Part shown: piece by piece, positions 56,113 to 64,000 of the stretch | Numbering within the stretch: position 1 is the stretch's first letter | Layout of the letters: the number at the start of each line of letters is the position of its first letter | DNA from: Lepidurus packardi | Lineage: Eukaryota > Arthropoda > Branchiopoda > Notostraca > Triopsidae | Direction of reading: 5' to 3' | DNA length: 64,000 bases | Assembly (NCBI GenBank): GCA_023053545.1 | Contig: JAKZAN010000006.1 | Coordinates: 4,903,001 to 4,967,000, forward strand | Position numbers and translations under genes: made by a program | Notes under the pieces: generated by a model | What the model was told of the DNA's origin: nothing | What the model saw: only the letters and a program-made list of their open reading frames with translations | Database searches by the model: none

Positions 56113-59100
56113 AGTGTGGGGTTTTTGGCACGTTTGGAGTGCTTGAGATTGCTTCGTGCGAGAATGGATGGCAGTTGGAGTTGGCAACGTTACAATCGCC
56201 CATCGTGCCGAGGTTGTTGGCCAAATGGAGAACGGGTCGGCAAATAGACAAAGCACTTGAAAATGTGTGTGAAAGGAGTTGCAAAAGGGAGGGGACTCTC
56301 AACTGGTCAGAGTGAATTATGGCCAGCATATCGTACTGACATATCCAGGGTGTTGCTTCGACCTTCTCTCGTTTCTTATGAATCTCTGCCTGTCCTATGC
56401 TACTGGTACTGCAAATCACATGTCTTTTCCATGTTGATGTATACGTTTGTACATAGAATTATTTATCAAAGCATCAATTTAAATAAACGCCTTCTAAACT
56501 AATCTGCTGTCGTTCATCTAAGTTCTTCCAAACACTTTAATTACTTTCTAAACACTTTAATTACTTAAATAAAATAATAATAATACGATATTATCTTTCC
56601 TTTTAAAACCATTTAGAACATCTAGGGTATGGACATTGGAACATGGTACAGTACTGTACGTTCGTTGGCTAGAGAACAGTTGTTTAGATCAAACAACTGT
56701 TTACAAACAACCGTTACAGTTTTAAGCTGAACTTTCAGCTTATAAACAAACAACAGATCTGCGTCTAAACTGAAAGTTGCTTACAACCAATTGTTTGACT
56801 TTGAAATTGTTTGATTTTGAATTTGTTTGATTTTGTTTACAAACAATTCATGAACAAATTCATCCATAAACAATTTGTTCAGGATTGTCAGAATCTCAAA
56901 ACTAGATGTCGATCCCCAATTTGTTCTCAAAACTCAAACTGTTGTATTATAATAGTCACTTTTCCGAGAAAATGGAGAGGATTTATAAAGTTTATAAATA
57001 GCTTCTGCTTTTTTGGACGATCAGTAGATTATATTTCCGAGTTCAGTGTTGTCATGCAAGGCTTGTATCTTCCTCGTTGCATTCAAGGCTCGTATCTTCT
57101 TCGTTGCATTCTTCATCTGCTGCGGCAGTTTTGGACATTTTCTTTTTCTTTTTGATTTTTGTCAAGCGCAGACTCTTAAATTCCAGGAAGGTAAAAAACG
57201 GATTAAACGGAATCCTTTGCAAGGCCTTAAAGTGTTGCTTGTGAAGAAATCTTGACAGAAAAAAAAGCATTTTTTCTTCGGAAATCCCTAAAATATTATC
57301 TCTTTTTCTTGGATTTTTAAACAAAAATGTGAAAATTCGAGCGTTTTGTCAACCGAAGTGCCCACAGAAGGCCGTGGATGGCTGACGCGTGTTTCAACTT
57401 GAGAGTCAACTAGCTTTTTATTGACCAAATGATTACACAGTTTTCCGACGTAACTAGGTTTACTGAACTTTCAGATTCGTTTTTTATCGCGAGGAGCCAG
57501 CACTAAAAGGGTTTTACTATGCCCTTTAGGTCGCCTTTATCTCCTCAAGTAAAAATAATTTAGGTTCTTAGAAAGTACGACATATAGAATATTACGGAGG
57601 TTTTATAGACCAGCTCGTCTATAAGCGTAGCAAAAGAGGTGAGTAAAAAAAGGCAATGATTGCCCTTGGTGTCAAAGTGGGTCCATTAATTCTGCAATGA
57701 GATGGCAAGAACAATTCGCACTATCCTTGTGCAACAACGCTATTCGTTGAGTAATAAGCCCTTTGTGTTGTTGTAAATTGCTTTTATGGCTTAAATCCTC
57801 AGAAACCCAACAACTAGAAAGCTTTGTCTTTTTGCTTCAAACTCCACAAAAGCCTTTTCAATCATAAGGATGTCCGTTTAAGGATTTTTTTATCTCGTTA
57901 TTAACAATCTCACCTCTTATTAAATGGTATTTGCAAACAAAACTTCTAAGAAGTTTGTATAATTGGATTCCTGATTCCACATTTATGTTCTTTGTTCCAA
58001 GTTGTTCCACTTCAGGAAACAGCTTAACAATCAAAAGTTCTGCTTGTTCAGAGGATGGAAAGTTTTTGATTGTTCAAACTTTTTCAAGATGATGATTGTC
58101 AACGGTTCCAACAATCAAAGTTTGGCGTCCCTCGCGACCGTTGGAAAAGTCCGCTTGGCGGGTTCGGGTTGGTGCCAAAAAGGTTTCGTTAGCGTAAATA
58201 GGCAGGAAAGGAAGCATGTTAGAAGATCCGTTTAACCAGGACGCGACAGAGATAAAACTTAGCCGACCTCTAGACGCTTACATCGCCACTACCTAAACCT
58301 TTGGACCGACGTGTAAGGTTCCGCTAGGTAGTTCGCCAGTCGACTTCTCACAGGCTCAAATGTCCATACCGCGTTAAACCCATTTCCGCTTAATGCACTG
58401 CTGTCGACAGAAATAGCCAGTCCATGGAAAGGCCTGATTTATGAGGCGGCTGCGTGGACACATAGGGCTGTCAGATAACACAATTAATAGAGATATACGA
58501 TACACTATACTGAAGTCGCAGGTTATTGTCAATTGCCTGCGTTTTGACACGCGACGACTGAACTGAGGTTAACTGCCATTATTAACATACCTATTCCAAA
58601 ACGCTCCCCGGAGTATCACTACTCCAAGTCAAGCATCCATTATTGCGTAAGCGACAAGTCATCCATTATTGGGTAAGGAGAAACAACCCTCCTGTGCCGC
58701 AGAGAAAGTAAACAAACAGGGTACTGTTCAAGTTCATTGTCAGGACTCAACTTCGTTTCGATGAATGGCTTTCCAACATGGTTCGCGGAAGAGAACCCAG
58801 GCCACAGTTCATTTTCAATCCGTCGAAGGCAATTTTCTCTGAAGTGGACGAACTCACACCATGCGCTCTCCTATTGATTGATTCCTCTCTCCTCTCCGAG
58901 TTGGGGTTCTTAGTATTCGTTTCCCATCCTGGAGTCGAGTTTCGTGTTTGCGTATAGAGTAGTACGAGGAACCCTGAATCAACCTGTTGGAACAGTCTTG
59001 CGCGATCTCTGGGAACACCGGGCTGGGTGTCGTACAAAGTTAGTGTTCGGAGAACTACCTCCTTGTGCAGATACCAAAAACCAGAGAAAGTTGTGTCGCA

Positions 59101-60239
59101 CCTTATCTAGTAAGAAGCAGCTTCAAAGCAACTTTCTTAATCTGTTTGAGAAGTCCATTGAAGAAACACTAGAGTTCTTACGCGACAACCGAACTTTCTT
59201 TAATTCAATTGACTACAGAGTGAATCACTTTGGAGTGCGGATCGAGTACTCCCTTCACGTCCACATACATCAGACGTAAGTTCATAGAAACTGATGAATT
59301 GTGTCGCATAGTTCTAATATTAGAAAGACTGAAAGAGGGAATCCTTTGTTGTAAGAAAATTAGAATTCCAAGTCTTGCCCTGATAGAAATTGAGTGGAAC
59401 CGTAAGTCAGATTGGCGGATAGGTGTGGATTTGGTAAAGTATTACCGTACCGTAAACCAAGCGTGGTTCGCTAAGCCTAAAAGGACCGTAGTGCTTAAAC
59501 TTCCTAGAATCCCTCTTGGTTTACGCATGGATGTACTGAAGCCTGTTAACTAGCTGCTGAAGTACTATTCAAGTGCCCGAATCTCATCTGAAGAAGATGA
59601 AAGAAAAAGCGGGGGTATCAAGTGGATTCTGCTTTCCGAGTCCGGGTAAGACCGGGGCTGTATCCCCAGTGATAAAAGAAAAGGGGGCAGGAACCGGAAG
59701 AAATGTATATCGAAAAACTTGCGTTGCCATGACAGCTTCAAAGAAGATTCCTATCGGGAGGTACGAAGTAAGAGAAAGAAGCAGAGATGAAAAGATTTCC
59801 TCTACACGTCATGATATATCATTATGAGCATAACCAATGAGTCTATATTTGAGCTGTGGCACAATTCCTGTGTGCATTATGAGCTGTTTCCATGTGCATT
59901 ATGAGTTATACTCTGTTTACTGTCTGCTGAACCTCGTTGAGTGTACCGTTGCGGTGCCAGGTTTGTTTACGTTTTAACACAAACCGTTGTAATAGCACTA
60001 GGTTTACTGGGGATAATCGATAAATAGATTAAATACCTTTCTTATTGTCTAGTTGCGTGGTTCATGATGGCAAATCCGTCTCCTTGATATTGTACCATAC
60101 AATTAGGTTCCGGAAAACAGGAGCCAGAGTACAAAATACAGTAAAAAAAATCGGCTAAAAGTTTAATCGATGACAAACATGCTGCCAGCTCCGAGCTTCC
60201 TTTACCTTCTAGCGGCAATTGCTTCATAAGTAGACGAAA
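56113..60239. other. Four-kb spacer with no recognised gene
   Basis: The TRIM9 3' UTR ends near an AATAAA at about 56479. The rest is AT-rich. Two places have unexplained coding-like character: a minus-strand frame at 57052-57324 with a duplicated acidic decapeptide, and three overlapping plus frames at 58944-59827. Neither resembles a family I know. Confidence 0.5.
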
Positions 60240-62863
60240 ATGATATTGCTATTGTGGACCTGCAGTTTTATCTCCCAAGCCAGTAGCAGTGCGAACGGAA
60301 CCTATAGCCTGGGTAAGTTTCTCATCTCATTAGCAGTTTAGCGCCGGCAGATGGCGACACAATAGACGCCATGGATATGTTGTTTACCAAAAGAGAAACT
60401 TGATAACACTGGAACAATTTACTGCTGAAATGCGATTACTGCTTATATTCAGCCAGAGAATTAACCCTTATTCACCTCTCAATTTGGGAATAACTTCTAT
60501 TAAAGCAAACTGGAGCTAATATTGGAAATACATGTGCTTCGTCCTGGGAAAAGAACGACAACGAAACTATAAATAGGCCAAACATCCCGAATGACGTCAC
60601 TAGGAATGTTCTTTAATAAGAAGTGCCCATTCATATTTTCGATGTGTAGAGAGACTAAAAAGTAAAAGGAAAACTAGTCGGGCTCGTGAAGAGCTTCCAC
60701 TTGTTAATGAAGACCATGGGATGGCAATTAGGAGTGCTACGGGTAGCGGAATTGCCTATTGGGACGTGTCATTTGGGGGAGCAAGAAACGCCAGCGTTTG
60801 CGGAGGGAAATTACTACCGGGGATTATGGGGAATTTTGCTAATGCTTGCTGCTGCTCCGTTTTATACCTTACTTGGGCAATGCGGGCTTGAGATATCTCC
60901 TCTGGACCATGTTCACTCCCCTCCGCCTTTCAGTTCCAGTCTCTTTTCAAGTGGCTCTCCAACGACAGGATATATAGGCCCTGAAATAAAACATGGCAAG
61001 CTTGAGCTATTTAGGAATATCGCTACTTCAGCACAACCGAACACCGTAATTCGTAGGCTTTGATAGGGTCGTAAACTTGCTTAACCGTACAAATGTTGAA
61101 CTGAAACCAGTTACGATGAGTGAAATCTTGCAAAAATGAGTCATAGAAACGCAGGTTTAAGACCAGGTAGGCGTAACGGTATAACATATGATAAGATGTA
61201 CATTTTGATACATTTAAACTATGCCTCTGATCGATTTACAGTTGAAATGTTAGCTTGATTGTAGTAACCTTAGCCTAGTACGATTAGGCTTCGAAGGTTC
61301 ATATTCTAGAAGTATCACTGTTTATGATCGATTGCCCTCCAGGTCGATTATACTTCAAATATTCAGTTAAGAAAATGGAAAGTAACGGAAAAACATGTAA
61401 AAATATTGAAAAAAAGAAAGATAACTTTTTAGAAGTTGCATGTCGTAAGCAAACTTATGGTTCGCGGTGGATTTTATGTATCCATGTTTTTTAATATGGC
61501 TTTCCTTTGCTTGTGATCTTGTGCAGAGGAGCGGATATTGAATTCCAGTACACCAGGCGCCTTGGTTCCATCCAATCGACAGTGGGCCACTACCTGGGTC
61601 GATTTTAAGCAGAATTTATGGCTGATCGGCGGAACAGATAGCGATCCCAATTCCACTTCCACTATTCACGATGTGTGGATGTATGACAGAGACCTGGAGC
61701 GCTGGCTACCCAAATTTCCGAGCGATTCCATAAATCATGGCCTAACGGCGTCGCTTTTTACCAGCGGCGGCGGAGTTTTATGTGGTTCCCGTAACGAAAG
61801 ATTAGGCATCTACGGCAGAACTACTCCGCTCGATGGAAGTGCTGCCCCAACCATCATCTCAGCCTCTACCGAGACGCACGTATGGGTGTTGGATCTGCAG
61901 GACACAACATGGACCAAGTACTTGTGTTTTGCCGCCGAGAACGCCACCGCGGCCGACCACAGTTGTCCCGAGTCGGATAAACCCTGGGTGTTCTGTGACG
62001 TCACGAACGAAAGCCTTGTGTTTGTACCCGAAAACGGTTCGGTCGCGTGGGTCTTCGACATGCGAGACTCCCAATGGCGGTTCCTGAACCTCTCACTCCA
62101 GCGGCCTCAACTTCCCCCCTATGTTCCTTCCCTTCTTCCTCACAATTGCTCTCGGCCTGTCGAATCCAACGACAACTCGGTCTTGGTGTGTTCCCTCGCC
62201 GACGATTACCCCTCTGAGACGAACCTCTACGTCTTTGATGTGCCACAATTAACTTGGAACTTCCTAGGACGCGTGCCGGCCGCCTTTACCGCCCTCCACC
62301 GACTCGAAGATCATATATTACTTAGCTTAAACGATACCATCAGCGTTTATGCCACCCGCCCCGCCTGGAAACTCGTTAACGTGACGATTCCATTAGGAAC
62401 GACTTCCTTCATCCTGCACCTACAGGACCACAGCCTGTATTACCCGCGTGAAGGCAATTACAACTTTACCATGGCCTACCGTGTCCAGACGCCTTATCCC
62501 CAACACAAACAAACCCCCGATTCCCAGTCGGGCTCCAATCAACGTTTATCAACAACACTGGCCGCGACCCCATCCACCGAGAAAAGTACCTCGGCCTCTC
62601 ATTTAATTATCGATTCCCTGGACGACATCCGACCTATCGCCAACGACGACAGTGATGCCCATGGAGCCATCATGTTCTTCAGCGCCTCCCTTTCCATGTT
62701 TGCATTAGGAGCGCTAGTACTTTTCTGCAGGAAGTGTGTCAAATGTCCGCCGTTACCCTTGGCGAGACGACAGGCGCACCGGAGTCATGTCAACAATAAG
62801 GAACATTCCCCTGTCCGTTACAGCGTTATCCCTGATGAGATTAATCCTCCACCTTCCCTGTAG
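60240..62863 (+). CDS. Type I membrane protein with kelch-like repeats
   Basis: Two exons, 60240-60312 and 61527-62863, join in phase 1 to give 469 residues. Residues 1-17 form a signal peptide (M-I-L-L-L-W-T-C-S-F). The ectodomain has about five to six kelch/galactose-oxidase-like blades; the first has the W..D..N-L-W-L-I-G-G pattern followed by D-V-W-x-Y-D..W. Many N-glycosylation sites are present. A Ser/Thr-rich stalk, one TM helix (about residues 400-425) and a tail of about 40 residues rich in Arg and Pro follow. Kelch propellers bind proteins or glycans; no specific orthologue is recognised. The 1.2-kb intron holds no further in-phase exon that I can support. Confidence 0.8.
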
Positions 62864-64000
62864 GAACGTCGCAGCTTGGACGAAGGAGAAAATGATCCTC
62901 TTGTTGTCTACACACCTTCTATGACAACAATCACAACAGCCATGAGAAACGTGGGCCAGAGCTAGAGCTTGGGTAACAGATCTTTTAACACAGCTCGAAG
63001 CTCATTCCACTTTCTTGAGCCAAACCTTTTCTTATTGAATTTGCTCCGTCAAGAGAACAATTCGCGATAAGCCAAATAAAAGGGACTCCCGTAAAGTCCC
63101 TGTAATTCCATCGCCAAGTTTCGTACCTTGTCCGTTACCGCCTGGGGCGAATGACGTCACTAAATCAATACACACCATGGAGTCGGGTCTTATCGCTCTG
63201 AAATTATGCGAGCAGAGGTCTTTTTCTATCATCTCAACACTCATTTATCCTCTTTTAAGACCCAGACTCAACCTTTAGCTCATCTTCTAACCTCTTTTGA
63301 ACGGGAACCTGGAATTTTGATACAGCGCCTAACAGAAGCCTCTTAACAACGTTTTTTTTAGTAAAGCTCCTTGCTTAGTGAGACGGTTTTGGTCCAACGT
63401 ATATAATCCTGGTATACAAAGACTCCCTACTAGCTGAATCTTTTTACTACTTTTTTGTACAAAAAATGGAAGGGATTTGTTATGACATGTTGTAGAAAGA
63501 TCGTCGTGAGGGTCGACCTGTAAGTGCTAAATCTACTAGCATTCGGAATTCAATCCGCGGTTTACCGACTCCTGACTCTTGACTGTCATTTGTTCTGTGT
63601 CAAGGAAATGTATAACTCTTGATCTTTCCTTGTCCATGCAGTAGCATAGCCTGGACCTTCCTTTGCCTCGCGTTCATTGTTTTGGCACGCCATGAAACTA
63701 GGATCTGTTGTACGATTTACGAGATTTACATCCTTTTTTAACCACCTTGACCATGTATACCCGTCTTAACAACTCATTTGCCACTGTAACGACCTGTGTA
63801 TATTAGCGATCTGGATATGCGATTCTATAATCGAACCCTAATATAGTATTGCATGTAACCGTCCATTTGTATGTTTCTAGCCGTCCAATACAATTTAAAA
63901 CCGTTCAGTAATTAAACTTACTGAACACACAGTACTTACTGTGTCGGTAAACTTACTGTCACAGCTCTGCAGAAAGTTTGGTTTTTACCTTCAGCCAAAG
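62864..64000. other. 3' flank of the kelch-like gene
   Basis: Downstream sequence with no open frame of coding quality. It probably includes the 3' UTR. Confidence 0.55.

Noticed and set aside
60686..61063. 125-codon plus-strand frame in the kelch-gene intron
   Set aside because: Not needed for phase, not similar to kelch sequence, and no convincing splice sites tie it to the flanking exons.
63032..63244. 70-codon minus-strand frame near the right edge
   Set aside because: No recognisable features, and it probably lies in the 3' UTR of the kelch-like gene.

Overview
The window is nuclear DNA from an animal, most likely an arthropod. Genes are split by many short GT-AG introns (about 50-80 nt in most genes, a few of 0.3-6.7 kb). 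Every recognisable product is metazoan. The trithorax protein carries the nuclear-receptor-like zinc finger known from Drosophila Trx rather than a vertebrate-type CXXC domain. A degenerate TTAGG run (the arthropod telomere unit) also occurs. I cannot name the species; a crustacean or chelicerate with compact introns would fit. No prokaryotic, organellar or CRISPR sequence was seen.

Layout. 1-10673: two tandem adhesion GPCR genes on + with C-type-lectin ectodomains; the first is cut by the window edge. 11452-22446 (-): a complete trithorax/KMT2 histone methyltransferase gene whose introns hold several repeat arrays. 22563-25226 (+): folliculin, divergent from trithorax across 116 bp. 26322-26600 (+): SMIM12. 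27220-27784 (+): PEN-2, a gamma-secretase subunit. 28186-32850 (-): an SLC37-type sugar-phosphate exchanger. 33529-34952 (+): NDUFAF5, a complex I assembly factor. 36965-39644 (-): Taspase-1. 39919-42396 (+): L-2-hydroxyglutarate dehydrogenase, divergent from Taspase-1 across 274 bp. 44600-56112 (+): TRIM9, with a 6.7 kb first intron full of repeat debris. 60240-62863 (+): an unassigned type I membrane protein with kelch-like repeats. All exon models were built by hand by matching reading phase across splice sites; each multi-exon model except one junction in GPCR B closes in frame.

How the genes relate. The clearest functional link is that Taspase-1 and its classical substrate, trithorax/MLL, both lie here about 14.5 kb apart. 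The trithorax protein has a recognisable but altered taspase site (Q-L-D-G-A-M-D) between its FYRN and FYRC segments. The other single-copy genes are housekeeping or signalling genes (mitochondrial metabolism, lysosome/mTOR signalling, ER transport, secretase, neuronal ubiquitin ligase) with no evident pathway linking them. The more unusual material is the lectin-GPCR tandem pair with signs of gene conversion, the shortened PHD cassette of trithorax, the paired repeat arrays in two trithorax introns, and two GC-AG introns in NDUFAF5.
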